Positions 45,541 through 55,376 are shown, counted from the first letter of the stretch. The stretch: DNA of 64,000 nt from CALHVX01 sp964640725 (GCA_964640725.1 CAZXIJ010000011.1:1-64000), one strand, 5' to 3'. Translations and numbers: made by a program. Notes: generated by a model from the sequence alone, not told the origin.

Positions 45541-48169
45541 CGGCGTCGTCCAACTCGTCGCTGCTGAAAGAGCTGCTGCGCTCGCTGATGCGGCACACCG
45601 CTTTCAGGTGGCAGTACTGGCACACCGCCGGCTGGCGGGGGGTCACTGTGGCGTCGCCGGCGCCGAAGCCGTCGGCCAGGGCCTGCAGGCCGGTCTGCCA
45701 GGCTCCGGTCAGTTCTTGCCAATCGCCGGCCTCCTTAAAGGGCGCCTTCGGCTGATCCTGGTGGTTGATGCCATGCACTTCGGTGTCGGCGTCTGCCAGC
45801 CCGACAAATTTGGAGAGCCCGGCGCGCACGATGGCGAAGGCGATGCCCGAAGCAGGGGGCTGTGCCGACAGCAGGTAGGCGGGCAGCTGCGGCTGCGGCA
45901 TGCGTTTGCCCGGTAGCCAATCAGAGCGAGGCTGGGTGCTGCTCTTGTAGTCGATGATCAGACGACGGCCGTCCTCCAGCTCGTCGATGCGATCAACGAT
46001 CCCTTTCAGGGTCAGGTTGCCGAACTGCAGGGTCAGCTCCGCTTCGGTATCGGCAACCGTGAACGGCGGCCGTTCACGCTCGTAGTTCAGCCAGCGGTTC
46101 ACGGTGCTGGCGATGCGCTCGGCTTCCAGAGCCTGGGCGCTGGCGGTCAATGCCAGGCGGTAGCGGCGGCAATAGTCGCCGACGGCGCGGCGGGCGTGCT
46201 GTGCGGCCAGCGCCGCCTGCGCCGGCGGGTCCAAGGCCGCGAGGGCGCTGCTGTCACGCAGTGAGTCCCAGAGCGTTTCGAGCGCTTTGTGGGTCAGCGA
46301 CCCGCGCGTCACCGGCGCCAGGCCCGGTCTCGGCAGCCGGGCATCCGGGGCGCCCAGCCGATGCTGGGCAAAGGCCCGGAACGGACAGTCGCTCTGGTGC
46401 CGGAGCAGGCCGGACCCGCCGCGCTCCTGCGGCGCGCCCAGCGCCGGTCCCTGCGCATCGACGGTGGGCGGCGCCATGGGGGCCGGCGCCGGCAGTTCCG
46501 CGCCGGGCGCCGCGACCTCGTTGGCGCCGCTGACGAGTCCGGACCGGGCAACGGGTGTTTCTTCGATGCCGGTCGCGTAGCTGCCGCACACTTTCGGAGC
46601 AATGCGCTGCAGGGCGGCCAGCTCTGCCTGGGCCCGGTGCAGGCTGCCTTCAACCGTGGCCTTCGGCACGGTCGCCTGGACGTCCAGGGGCAGCAACGGC
46701 TCGCGCTGCAGGGTTCCGGGCCAGGTGTTTTGATCGAGACTCGTCAGCCAGGCGGCATCGAAGCGCGACCCCAGAGCTTCTTCCACCCCAAGTACTTCGA
46801 TGGCGGCGCCGGGGTTGCGCTGCCGGAACACCGTTGCGGCGCTGCGGTCTCGCAGCAGCTTCAGCGCCTGGCTTCTTGTCAGCGGGACCTCGAGCACACT
46901 GTCCAGGGACCCGAAGCGCTCCAGCAATTCGTGCCAGCGCGCCAGCACCTGGAACGACTCGCTGGCCAGGGCCTGGCCGTGGCCGAATCCCAGCGCCGAC
47001 AGCTCGTTCTGCCAGTAACGCGTCCAGCCGCTCGGCCAGAGCAAGTCCGGGGTCGCGGCCCGGGCCTGATGCCAGCTCGATAGCAGGTCGCGCAGGTCGC
47101 TCACCGCATGCTGTTCGAGCAGCGCTTCGAACTCGTTCCAGGTCAGCTGATAGGGCGCCTTGCGAGCCCAGCGCGCAAGGGCCTGTCCCCGCGCAGCGGA
47201 CTCCGGCTCGCAGCCCGGGAGCCAGGGCGACCTGAGCAGCGCGGTGGCCTCCGGGTGGCTGATGCGATGGGCGGCGAGGTCCAGCAGCGCCAGCGCGTCA
47301 GCGACCAGCGGATAGCGATTCAGCGGTTTGCCCAGGGAGATGTGTCCCGCCCGGCCCGCGTTGCCGGCCAGCTGGAAGGCTGTCGGGCTCAGCACCCGCG
47401 CCATGAGCCGTTCGGCTTCGGCAACCCGGCTGGCAAGGTCTGGCACGACGATGGCCATTCGATGGCTGCCGTCCGCTTCGAGCTGCGAGCGCGCCCAGAG
47501 CAAGGCGCTCTCCAGCTCTTCGCCGGGCGTTTCGAACACGGTGAGCGCCGGCAACAGCACCGCTTCTGTTCCCGTGTGTGGCGTTGGCAGCCCGGTCACC
47601 GAGCAGCCCCGGGTCGTCGCCGCCGCGAGAATCGCCTCTTGAATGGGCGTCACGGGCAAATCGAAGCCCGTCAGCTCGATCTCTGCCGGCAAGGGCAAGT
47701 TGCCGTGCGCCAGCAGCGCCGGCAGCTGGGCCGCGAAGCCCCACTCGTCCTGCAGCTGCGCCTGTGCGCAGTGGGCCCGGTAGCGATCCGCCCACGCCTG
47801 GAACAGGGCCGTGTCCTGAGTCAGGGTCAGGGTTGCCCACTGTTCCGGCGGCGCGAGCTGATACTCGTGCCAGCGGCGCCAGGCTTTCTGCGCCAGGGTC
47901 GCCACATCCCGATCGCCAATGAACACCTCGTCGGCCACCAGCCGCTGCCACAGCGCCAGGCTCTGCTCGCTGTTCAGGGGCGCGCGCTGATCGTCGCTGA
48001 GCAGGAGATGGTCCTGCCACAGCTGCTGGATCCAGGCGTTGAAGGTCAGCACCGGCTCCGGCGTCCAACTCTGCCGGCCGGCCGCGCTGAGTCGGCGAGC
48101 GTCATCGGCGAGCAGGGCCCGGGCCAGACGCGCGGTCGGGGTCAGCCGCAAGCGACCACCGGCGCTCAC
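45533..48169 (-). CDS. addB: AddB-like PD-(D/E)XK nuclease subunit (probable DNA repair protein)
   Basis: 878 residues with GTG start at 48169 overlapping the thioesterase stop (GTGA); the 46 extra residues of the longer frame are a Gly/Arg-rich shadow. Resembles the TIGR03623 group: an inactive helicase-like N-terminal part (RLRLTPTARLARALLADDA, LTGFDLPVTPIQEAILAAA) and a C-terminal nuclease (KGIVDRIDELEDGRRLIIDY, then K). Four Cys, DCPF before the nuclease and CQYCHLKAVC after it, match the Fe-S staple of AddB. Works with AddA. Confidence 0.85.
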   Translation of the reverse strand: MSAGGRLRLTPTARLARALLADDARRLSAAGRQSWTPEPVLTFNAWIQQLWQDHLLLSDDQRAPLNSEQSLALWQRLVADEVFIGDRDVATLAQKAWRRWHEYQLAPPEQWATLTLTQDTALFQAWADRYRAHCAQAQLQDEWGFAAQLPALLAHGNLPLPAEIELTGFDLPVTPIQEAILAAATTRGCSVTGLPTPHTGTEAVLLPALTVFETPGEELESALLWARSQLEADGSHRMAIVVPDLASRVAEAERLMARVLSPTAFQLAGNAGRAGHISLGKPLNRYPLVADALALLDLAAHRISHPEATALLRSPWLPGCEPESAARGQALARWARKAPYQLTWNEFEALLEQHAVSDLRDLLSSWHQARAATPDLLWPSGWTRYWQNELSALGFGHGQALASESFQVLARWHELLERFGSLDSVLEVPLTRSQALKLLRDRSAATVFRQRNPGAAIEVLGVEEALGSRFDAAWLTSLDQNTWPGTLQREPLLPLDVQATVPKATVEGSLHRAQAELAALQRIAPKVCGSYATGIEETPVARSGLVSGANEVAAPGAELPAPAPMAPPTVDAQGPALGAPQERGGSGLLRHQSDCPFRAFAQHRLGAPDARLPRPGLAPVTRGSLTHKALETLWDSLRDSSALAALDPPAQAALAAQHARRAVGDYCRRYRLALTASAQALEAERIASTVNRWLNYERERPPFTVADTEAELTLQFGNLTLKGIVDRIDELEDGRRLIIDYKSSTQPRSDWLPGKRMPQPQLPAYLLSAQPPASGIAFAIVRAGLSKFVGLADADTEVHGINHQDQPKAPFKEAGDWQELTGAWQTGLQALADGFGAGDATVTPRQPAVCQYCHLKAVCRISERSSSFSSDELDDADD

Positions 48170-48984
48170 GGGGCTGGCGGGGCCTTTGGCACCAGGGCCA
48201 GCTGCCGGCTCTGCGCCACCAGCTGCCCGCTCGTATCCCACAGCTCGCCGTCTTCCTCCAGAAACCCGCCGGTGACGAAGCGGGTCGTAAAGCGGGCCCG
48301 CAGCCACCCGGGACGGGGCCGGGCGCGCAGGTGGGCGGTGAGCTCCACGGTCGGCGTCCAGGCTACGGGCAGGCGCGCGTTGAAGATGGTTGGCGGAAAG
48401 GCATCCAGGGCAAGGAGCAGGGCTGTGGTCGACATGGGCTCCTCGTCGCGCAACCGAAACCAGCCGCGCATCTGGGCACTGCCAGACGGGTTGCCGCTGG
48501 CAAAGCCGGCGTCCTCCGGGTGCAGGCGCATGTCGACCTGGCCGTGCAGGGCGGGGGCGAAGTCCACGTCTTCCCGCGGATCGCAGGCTTCGACCGGTGG
48601 CAGCTCCGGCGGCTGCGCATCGACCCGTAACGCATTGTCGCCGGCATCCCCCAGCGCGCCAAAGGCGCCCAGCAGCGTGACCAGCGCCTTGTCGTCCCGG
48701 GACAGGGTGGCGCGCACGGTGGCGAAGGCTTTGCCTTCCTTTACCGTGTCGCAGCTGATGGTCACCGGGCCTGCCTGCACCGGCCGCAAAAAGTGCGCGG
48801 TCAGGGTGACCGGGTCGGCGCGCCCGCAGTGCGCGCGCATGGCATGGCCAGCGAGGGCCATGAGGTAGCCGCCGTTGGTGTTGCCGGCAACGTCCCAGCC
48901 GGCAGCGGCTGCCGCGGCGTAGCCATCGGCGGTGCGTTGATGAGCGATGGCTCGGGCGAAGCGTGGTAAATCTTTGGGGTCCAT
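48166..48984 (-). CDS. TesB-like acyl-CoA thioesterase
   Basis: 272 residues made of two hotdog folds, as in the thioesterase-like (TesB-related) family. GNTNGGYLMALAGHAMRA and VTLTAHFLRPVQAGPVTI in the N-terminal fold; MRGWFRLRDEEPMSTTALLLALDAFPP and VELTAHLRARP in the C-terminal fold. It would hydrolyse acyl-CoAs to free acid and CoA. First of a coupled run with addB and addA, probably a positional rather than functional link. Confidence 0.88.
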   Translation of the reverse strand: MDPKDLPRFARAIAHQRTADGYAAAAAAGWDVAGNTNGGYLMALAGHAMRAHCGRADPVTLTAHFLRPVQAGPVTISCDTVKEGKAFATVRATLSRDDKALVTLLGAFGALGDAGDNALRVDAQPPELPPVEACDPREDVDFAPALHGQVDMRLHPEDAGFASGNPSGSAQMRGWFRLRDEEPMSTTALLLALDAFPPTIFNARLPVAWTPTVELTAHLRARPRPGWLRARFTTRFVTGGFLEEDGELWDTSGQLVAQSRQLALVPKAPPAP

Positions 48985-49029
48985 GGACCGCCCCGGTCTT
49001 GCTGGACGTAGACCTTAGCAGACGCTGAG

Positions 49030-50190
49030 TTAGGCCGGGATACTCAGGTCGGTCATGGCGGAGTCGCTGTCTCTGAGCTCTGCTTTTACCCGGTACATGT
49101 CCTGGTCGGCGCTGGCGAGCAGCGCGTTCAGGTGCGCGCCGTCCTTGGGGTAGAGCGCCAGGCCGATGCTGGCCGTGACCGAAACGTTCTGCTCCCGAAC
49201 TTTGACGGGAACGCGAATCTGCTCCGCCAGATGCCGGGTAATGGCCGGCAGGCTGGAGGGGCGGTCGTCGTCGATCACGGCGGCAACGACGAACTCATCG
49301 CCACCGATCCGGGCCAGCCGGTCTTCGGCCCGCAGATTTTGGCGCAGCCGGTCTGCAATGGTCACCAGCACCCGGTCTCCGGCCGCATGGCCGTGCGTGT
49401 CGTTGATGGGCTTGAAGCCGTTCAGGTCGATGAACAGGATGGCGAGCTGCTGATGACACCGCGCAGCGTCGCGCAGCAACGCCTGGGCTTCCTTGTAGAA
49501 CCGCGTGCGGTTCGGCAGGCCGGTCAGTGCATCGTGCTCGGCCAGGTGCGCGATGCGCTCCACTTCTTCTTCCTTCCTGATCGCGTCCTGCTCCAGGGCA
49601 TGGCGAAACTGAAAATTTTCCCAGGCATGCCGATGACGGGCCTGGGCGGCGGCCATGCCGACGACCACGCAAGACAGATACAGAAACAGCTGGGTGGCGA
49701 GCGTTGCCGAAGGCTCGCCCTGCGTTGCCGTGATGTAGGCGCAGGCCAGCAGCGCCGAGATGGCCGTCAGCCGGCGAGCAGACAGGAAAGTGAGCGTGTA
49801 GGTGCTGAAGGTCACAATCAGCAAGCCCGCGTAGTAGGTTTCCCGAGCACTGTCCTGGGGTTGGGCCAGATGAATCATGGCGCAGATGCTGAAGCCGATA
49901 CCCAGGATGAGCGCCGACGTCACGGTCGGGTAGATGCGGTTGGAGCGATCGGACCAGGTGCTCAGAAAGCCGATCGCCAGCAGCGCGCCCAGCAACGTGC
50001 GAACGGTCAGGACCGGGGTCCAGCTCTTGCTGATCACCAGAAAATCCATGGCGACGAAGCCAAAGTTAAGCGCGCCGACGAGCAGTGCCAGCAATCGTAT
50101 CTGGCGAATCATTTCCGGTGCCAGAGACTCTTGATACGCTCTGACGAGCGCCGGTTCGGGGGTTTCGGCTGGAATGGTGTTTTGGCGCAT
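49030..50190 (-). CDS. Membrane-bound GGDEF diguanylate cyclase
   Basis: 386 residues from ATG 50190. About six membrane helices (residues ~25-200) with no periplasmic sensor domain, then a short coiled coil (RHALEQDAIRKEEEVERIAH) and a GGDEF domain. The active site RIGGDEFVVAAV is intact, and RAED five residues upstream provides the inhibitory I-site (RxxD), so product feedback by c-di-GMP is expected. LNGFKPINDTHGH is the metal/substrate block. Together with the HD-GYP/EAL pair this adds to a c-di-GMP network. Confidence 0.93.
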   Translation of the reverse strand: MRQNTIPAETPEPALVRAYQESLAPEMIRQIRLLALLVGALNFGFVAMDFLVISKSWTPVLTVRTLLGALLAIGFLSTWSDRSNRIYPTVTSALILGIGFSICAMIHLAQPQDSARETYYAGLLIVTFSTYTLTFLSARRLTAISALLACAYITATQGEPSATLATQLFLYLSCVVVGMAAAQARHRHAWENFQFRHALEQDAIRKEEEVERIAHLAEHDALTGLPNRTRFYKEAQALLRDAARCHQQLAILFIDLNGFKPINDTHGHAAGDRVLVTIADRLRQNLRAEDRLARIGGDEFVVAAVIDDDRPSSLPAITRHLAEQIRVPVKVREQNVSVTASIGLALYPKDGAHLNALLASADQDMYRVKAELRDSDSAMTDLSIPA

Positions 50191-50209
50191 AGCTGGACGA
50201 CTTTGACGG

Positions 50210-50368
50210 ATGAGCCCGCAAAAAAAGCAGCAGCTGCCCACAAAAACGTGCGTTCGTTGCGGTTTGCCGTTTACCTGGCGCAAGAAATGGGCCCGGGATT
50301 GGGACGCGGTGCGCTACTGTTCGCAGCGCTGTCGGCGCAGCAAGGGCCAGCCGCCCGTTGCGCCGTAA
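50210..50368 (+). CDS. DUF2256 small zinc-ribbon-like protein
   Basis: 52 residues. KTCVRCGLPFTWRKKWARDW followed by VRYCSQRCRR is the full DUF2256 pattern: two CxxC-type pairs (C-V-R-C and C-S-Q-R-C) and the W-R-K-K-W block. DUF2256 proteins are tiny, of unknown function and often lie near cryptochrome/photolyase genes, none of which is here. It is divergent from the GGDEF gene and 46 bp before the acyl-CoA ligase. Confidence 0.88.
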   Translation: MSPQKKQQLPTKTCVRCGLPFTWRKKWARDWDAVRYCSQRCRRSKGQPPVAP

Positions 50369-50414
50369 GCGCGTCCGCACCGCTGACGGGACACTGAGTT
50401 GCAGGGAGAGAACG

Positions 50415-52043
50415 ATGACTGACTACCACACGGGCCTCGATGCCGGGGTTGCCAACCACACGCCGCTGTCGCCGGTCTCGCTGGTCAAGCGCACCGCGCA
50501 GGCGTTTCCTGATGCGCCTGCGATCGTGTTCGACGGCGCGGTGCAAAGCTGGGGCGCAACCTACGACCGCTGCCGGCAGCTTGCCGGGGCGCTGCGCGCG
50601 CTGGGCGTTGGCCCGGCAAGCACCGTCGCCGCTTTGTGTCGCAACCTGCCGGCGGCAGTGGAGCTGGCCTATGCCGTGCCCATGTCCCGGGGCGTGCTGA
50701 ACATGATCAACACCCGGCTGGATGCCGACGGCGTAGCGTTCATCATTGACCACGGCGAAGCGGAAGTTCTGTTTGTCGACAGCGGCCTCGCAGAAACGGC
50801 GAATGCGGCGCTGGCCCAGACCGAGCGCCAGCCGCAGCTGGTGTTGATCGAAGATCCGGAGGCGCCCTTTGGCGCGGAGCGCCCTGCGCAGGGCTCAGAC
50901 TACGAAGCGCTGATTGCCGCCGCGACCGCGATCGATGAGTTCGACCTGCTGCCTGTCGACGAGTGGGACGCCATCGCGTTGAACTACACCTCCGGCACGA
51001 CTGGCAACCCCAAGGGCGTGGTTTACCATCATCGCGGGGCCTATCTGAATGCCATCGGCAACAGCGTGGAATGGTCCATGCCGGCGCATCCGCGCTATCT
51101 GTGGACCTTGCCGCTCTTTCACTGCAACGGCTGGTGCTTCCCCTGGACCCTGGCGGCCAAGGCGGGGGTCAGTTTGTGTTTGCGGGCGCCCACCGGCCCG
51201 GGGATTCTCGACGCGCTGCGCGACCTGTCGGTCACGCACATGTGCGGCGCACCCATCGTGCTGAACATGGCGACCACCGAGGCCGAGACCCAGGGGGTGA
51301 CTTTGCCGGAACGGGTGCAGTTCATGACTGCCGGAGCCGCGCCGCCGGCCGCAGTGCTCGCGCGAGCGGAGCAGATCGGCTTTGACGTGACGCACGTCTA
51401 TGGCCTGACCGAGGTGTACGGGCCCGCGGCGGTCTGTGCCTGGCGCGATGAGTGGAGCGGCCTGTCTGAAGCCGAGCAGGCGCGGCTCAAGGCGCGCCAG
51501 GGCGTGAACTACGCCGTGCTCGAGGAGTTAAGCGTGCGCGACCCGCAATCCCTGGCGCCGGTCCCGGCAGACGGCGAAACCATGGGCGAGGTCATGTTTC
51601 GCGGCAACGTGGTCATGAAAGGCTACCTGAAAAACCCCGAAGCCTCGGCGGCTGCCTTCGCGGGTGGCCACTTTCGCAGCGGCGATCTGGGGGTTCGTCA
51701 TCCCGATGGCCACGTGGAGCTGAAGGACCGTTCGAAAGACATCATCATCTCCGGCGGCGAGAACATTTCGTCGATCGAAGTGGAGGGTGTTCTGTACCAG
51801 CATCCGGCGGTGGCCGAAGCGGCGGTGGTCGCCGCACCGCACGAGAAGTGGGGCGAGACGCCGATGGCATTCATTGAGTTGAAGCCCGGCGCGCAGGCGC
51901 AGGCGGACGAGGTGATCGCGTTCTGCCGGGAACACCTGGCGCACTTCAAGTGCCCGACGCGCATTGCCTTCGAGTCCCTGCCGAAAACTTCGACAGGCAA
52001 AATTCAGAAATTCGAGCTGCGCGCTCGCGCCACCGCGGACTGA
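50415..52043 (+). CDS. AMP-forming acyl-CoA synthetase
   Basis: 542 residues, full-length ANL-family fatty acid/aryl-type CoA ligase. ATG 50415 follows AGGGAGAG; the frame to 50358 is not needed. Motifs: LNYTSGTTGNPKGVVYHHRG (P-loop), HVYGLTEVYGP (A5), SGDLGVRHPDGHVELKDRSK (A7), IISGGENISSIEVEG (A8) and LPKTSTGKIQKFELR (A10 Lys). Resembles medium-chain or methylmercaptopropionate-type (DmdB-like) ligases. Convergent with the hybrid kinase. Confidence 0.92.
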   Translation: MTDYHTGLDAGVANHTPLSPVSLVKRTAQAFPDAPAIVFDGAVQSWGATYDRCRQLAGALRALGVGPASTVAALCRNLPAAVELAYAVPMSRGVLNMINTRLDADGVAFIIDHGEAEVLFVDSGLAETANAALAQTERQPQLVLIEDPEAPFGAERPAQGSDYEALIAAATAIDEFDLLPVDEWDAIALNYTSGTTGNPKGVVYHHRGAYLNAIGNSVEWSMPAHPRYLWTLPLFHCNGWCFPWTLAAKAGVSLCLRAPTGPGILDALRDLSVTHMCGAPIVLNMATTEAETQGVTLPERVQFMTAGAAPPAAVLARAEQIGFDVTHVYGLTEVYGPAAVCAWRDEWSGLSEAEQARLKARQGVNYAVLEELSVRDPQSLAPVPADGETMGEVMFRGNVVMKGYLKNPEASAAAFAGGHFRSGDLGVRHPDGHVELKDRSKDIIISGGENISSIEVEGVLYQHPAVAEAAVVAAPHEKWGETPMAFIELKPGAQAQADEVIAFCREHLAHFKCPTRIAFESLPKTSTGKIQKFELRARATAD

Positions 52044-52064
52044 TCGGTCGCTGGCTTTGCCCCG

Positions 52065-54743
52065 TCAACTTGCCGCCTGATTGGTTGCCGGCGGCAACCA
52101 CTGCGCCAGCTTCTCGACGATGGCGGTGCGCACGACAGGTTTGCCCAGATGGTCGTCCATGCCGGCGCGCTGACAGGCGAGGCGGTCTTCGGCCATGACA
52201 TTTGCGGTCATGGCGATGATCGGCGTACGCGCAGCGGCGCGCGTTTGCTCCGCTTGCCGGATGCGCTGCGTCGCCTCGTAGCCGTCCATCTGCGGCATCT
52301 GACAGTCCATGAACACCAGGTCGAACGGCTCCTGCTGCCATCGGCTCACCGCTTCGGCGCCGTTGTTGGCGATCACCACAGTGCAGCCGAGACGCGACAG
52401 CAGTTTGGTCGCCACGGCCTGGTTGATCCGGTTGTCCTCGGCGACCAGCACTCGGGTGCCGGTAAAGAGCGGTGAGCTCCCGTTGTTGCCCTGCGAGAGC
52501 GGAGCGAGCGCCGCCTGCTCGCCCCTCTCTTCCGGGAGCCTGAGGGTGCAAGTAAAGACAGAGCCTTGGTTGGGCGTGCTGGCCACCTGAATGTCGCCGC
52601 CCATGAGGTCGGCCAGCCGCTTGCAGATGGTCAGCCCGAGCCCGGTACCGCCGTAGCGGCGAGTGGTCGAAGCATCGGCCTGCTGGAAGGCCTGGAACAG
52701 GCTGGCAACGACCTTGTTGCTCATGCCGATGCCGGTATCGGCGACGCTGATCTCGATCACCTCCGGCTCCGCGCCGCGCCGCATTTCCAGGCGAACCTCG
52801 CCGGCTTCCGTAAACTTGACGGCATTGCCGAGCAGATTGAGCAGGATCTGTCGCACGCGGCCCGCGTCGCCGAGCACGCGTGCGGGCAGTGCCGGGTCGA
52901 GGTCAATGAGCAGCGTCAGGCCCCGGTTTTCGAGCCCGCCGCGCACCAGGTCCATGACGTCCCGCGCGGCTTCCGCCGGATCAAAGGGCTGGATGTCCAG
53001 GTCGAGCTTGCCCGCTTCGACCTTCGAGAAGTCGAGGACGTCGTTGATGATGCTGAGCAGCGCGGTACCTGAGCTGTAGATGATGCGCAGGGCCTCGCGT
53101 TGGTCCGGGCTCAGGTCGGTATCGAGCAGGACCTGGGCCATGCCCATGACGCCGTTCATGGGCGTGCGGATTTCGTGGCTCATCATCGCCAGAAATTCGC
53201 TCTTCGCCCGTCCCGCTTCCTCGGCCTGGCGCAGGGCCTCGAGGATAGAGCGCTCGTAGCTCTTCCGGGCCGAGATGTCCCGAATCACCAGCGTCGATGC
53301 GGCGTCGTCGCCGTTGTCCCCGGCGATGGGGCTGAGGTAGATCTCGACGTCGGTGGCGGCTGTTTCGTGATCGCCGCGCAGACGCAGCTCGCAGCCGGTG
53401 GTCCGGTACAGCGCGGCCAGGTCCGGATTGTCTTCAAACAGGTCCTGGGCCTTGCAGCCCCTGCTGAGCCGTTTGCCCAGCAGCTGCCTGGCGGCGGGGT
53501 TGCTGTGGGTGACCTGGCCGCCGCTGTTCAGGGTCAGGATCGACTCGCTGACACTGTCGAGCACGGCGGTCAGGCGATCTGCGGTTGCGTCCCGGGCGGC
53601 CTCGGCCGCTCGCTGGGCGCTGATGTCGACGAGGGTGCCGCTGAGGCGCACCGTCGCGCCGTTCTCGGCGTGCACCCGGCCGGCGGCGTGGATAGAGACG
53701 AAGCTGCCGTCTTTGCGGCGCAGGCGATAGCTATGGTCGATCCGGTCCTGCTTGCGCGCCTGGGTCTGGAAGGCTTCACGCATGGGCTGAACATCGTCCG
53801 GGTGCAGCCGGGAGAGAAACCACTGGGTGCCCTGCGGGATGTCGCCCTGATCCTCCTCACCGAGCCATCGCCAGAACGCTTCGCTGACGTACAGGGTGTC
53901 AGTCTGAAAGTCGTGGTTGTAGATGGCGACGCCGCTGCTTCGAACCGCGTTCGCGAGCCGTTCCTGGCTCTGCGCCAGGGCCCGTTCCTGAGCCAGCTGC
54001 TCGGTGACGTCAGAACCGTGCACGACATACCAAAGCTTGCCGAACTGACGGACCTGGGTGCTGGTGCTTTGCGTGATGTAGGTGCTGCCATCCTTGCGTA
54101 CATGCTCGAGCTGCAGTTGGGTGGCCGAGTCCCGGGCGTAGTCTGCGCGCGTTTGCCGCTGGAAATCTTCGCTGGTTACGGCCGGCACCAATCGCGATAC
54201 GTGCATGCCCTGCAGCTCGCTTGCCTGATAGCCTGTGTTCGCGACCGCGGCCGGGTTGGTCTCGATGATGTAGCCCTGCTCATCGATCACATAGGTTTCG
54301 CTAGCGCTGTTGTGCAGCGCGAGCTCTTTGACTTTGCTGTTGATCTCCTGCTCGCGATGTTCGGTGACATCCAGCAGCTGCACGTCGATACGGGAGACGG
54401 CCCGCGTGTAGCGCAGCCGCAGCTCCACCCATCGGGCCTTGCCGTCCGGTGTCTGGGTGTCCAGCAGAACCTTCTGCGTGTTGCCCGGGCGGGCTCGGCC
54501 AACCCGGAAAGCCCCGTATGCGGCGCCGCGGTTTCGGCACAGGCGCAGCAGATCGCGCACGCTGGAAAACTCGCCTCTTGGCCGTCCCGTCAGCGCCTCA
54601 AAGCCTGTGGCCACATAGGTCAGCTTGCCGCTTGCCGGGGCGATGGAGATGAAACAGCCAGGCACCAGCTCGGCGATTTCACTCAGGTCCTGTTCCAGGC
54701 CCGGGGGCTGAGCGGCGTTGTTTGCGGCGTCTGCGGAGGACAT
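52065..54743 (-). CDS. Multi-PAS hybrid sensor histidine kinase with receiver domain
   Basis: 892 residues, no membrane segments. Four PAS/PAC modules (approximately 20-130, 145-260, 265-385 and 390-500; for example LTYVATGFEALTGRPRGEF, IIETNPAAVANTGYQASEL, YVSEAFWRWLGEEDQ). HisKA at ~520 (FLAMMSHEIRTPMNGVMGMA, phospho-His), HATPase (LLNLLGNAVKFTEAGEV, DTGIGMSNKV, YGGTGLGLTICKRLADLMGG) and a C-terminal REC domain (LVAEDNRINQAVATKLLSRL, FMDCQMPQMDGYEAT phospho-Asp). No response regulator is next to it, so it is an orphan cytosolic sensor. Confidence 0.94.
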   Translation of the reverse strand: MSSADAANNAAQPPGLEQDLSEIAELVPGCFISIAPASGKLTYVATGFEALTGRPRGEFSSVRDLLRLCRNRGAAYGAFRVGRARPGNTQKVLLDTQTPDGKARWVELRLRYTRAVSRIDVQLLDVTEHREQEINSKVKELALHNSASETYVIDEQGYIIETNPAAVANTGYQASELQGMHVSRLVPAVTSEDFQRQTRADYARDSATQLQLEHVRKDGSTYITQSTSTQVRQFGKLWYVVHGSDVTEQLAQERALAQSQERLANAVRSSGVAIYNHDFQTDTLYVSEAFWRWLGEEDQGDIPQGTQWFLSRLHPDDVQPMREAFQTQARKQDRIDHSYRLRRKDGSFVSIHAAGRVHAENGATVRLSGTLVDISAQRAAEAARDATADRLTAVLDSVSESILTLNSGGQVTHSNPAARQLLGKRLSRGCKAQDLFEDNPDLAALYRTTGCELRLRGDHETAATDVEIYLSPIAGDNGDDAASTLVIRDISARKSYERSILEALRQAEEAGRAKSEFLAMMSHEIRTPMNGVMGMAQVLLDTDLSPDQREALRIIYSSGTALLSIINDVLDFSKVEAGKLDLDIQPFDPAEAARDVMDLVRGGLENRGLTLLIDLDPALPARVLGDAGRVRQILLNLLGNAVKFTEAGEVRLEMRRGAEPEVIEISVADTGIGMSNKVVASLFQAFQQADASTTRRYGGTGLGLTICKRLADLMGGDIQVASTPNQGSVFTCTLRLPEERGEQAALAPLSQGNNGSSPLFTGTRVLVAEDNRINQAVATKLLSRLGCTVVIANNGAEAVSRWQQEPFDLVFMDCQMPQMDGYEATQRIRQAEQTRAAARTPIIAMTANVMAEDRLACQRAGMDDHLGKPVVRTAIVEKLAQWLPPATNQAAS

Positions 54744-54889
54744 GACCCGTGGGCATCGTAGGCGTACAGGCTGAGTCTAGAGGCTTGTAGCCCGCCCTGG
54801 GTCAGCGGTGATCAGAACTGGGGAATTGGTCCGCGAGGGTGGCTTTTGCCGTCGCGCGCCGCCCGCCGCGCCGACGGTTCTTTGGCGCT

Positions 54890-55369
54890 CTAGCCGTTGC
54901 CCTGTTTCATCAAGCGGTGTTTCTGGCGATCCCAGTCGCGGTTGCGCTCCGTTTCGCGCTTGTCGTGCTGCTTCTTGCCTTTGCCGAGCGCCAGCTCGCA
55001 CTTTACCCGGTTGTCTTTCCAGTACAGCTTGGTTGCCACGCAGCTGTAGCCGGCAGCCGAGGTTGCGGTAAACAGCCGGGCGATCTCGCGGCTGTGCAGG
55101 AGCAACTTGCGGGTCCGCTGCGGTTCCGGCACCACGTGGGTCGAGGCGCTGACGAGCGGCGTGATGTTGACGCCCAGCAGCCAGGCTTCGCCGTTCCGTA
55201 GCAGCACATAGCTGTCCACCATCTGCACCTTGCCGTCGCGCAGGGCCTTGACCTCCCAGCCCTGCAGGACCAGGCCAGCCTCGAAATGGTCTTCCAGCAG
55301 GTAGTCGTGGCGCGCCCGCTTGTTCTGAGCGATCAGGTTGCCCGAGGGCTGTTTCTTCTTTCCGGCCAT
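54890..55369 (-). CDS. smpB: SsrA-binding protein SmpB
   Basis: 159 residues, the normal size. MAGKKKQPSG, NLIAQNKRARHDYLLEDHFE, GLVLQGWEVKALRDGKVQM, YVLLRNGEAWLLGVNITPL and the basic C-terminal tail DWDRQKHRLMKQGNG mark SmpB, which delivers tmRNA to stalled ribosomes. The tmRNA gene is not nearby. Start ATG 55369; no ribosome site precedes it and a TATACT -10 element ends only 7 bases upstream, so the mRNA may be leaderless. Divergent from the NSS transporter. Confidence 0.96.
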   Translation of the reverse strand: MAGKKKQPSGNLIAQNKRARHDYLLEDHFEAGLVLQGWEVKALRDGKVQMVDSYVLLRNGEAWLLGVNITPLVSASTHVVPEPQRTRKLLLHSREIARLFTATSAAGYSCVATKLYWKDNRVKCELALGKGKKQHDKRETERNRDWDRQKHRLMKQGNG

Positions 55370-55376
55370 GGCCAAG

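Noticed and set aside
54744..54889. tmRNA (ssrA) next to smpB
   Set aside because: The 146-bp spacer is too short and shows no tRNA-Ala-like ends.
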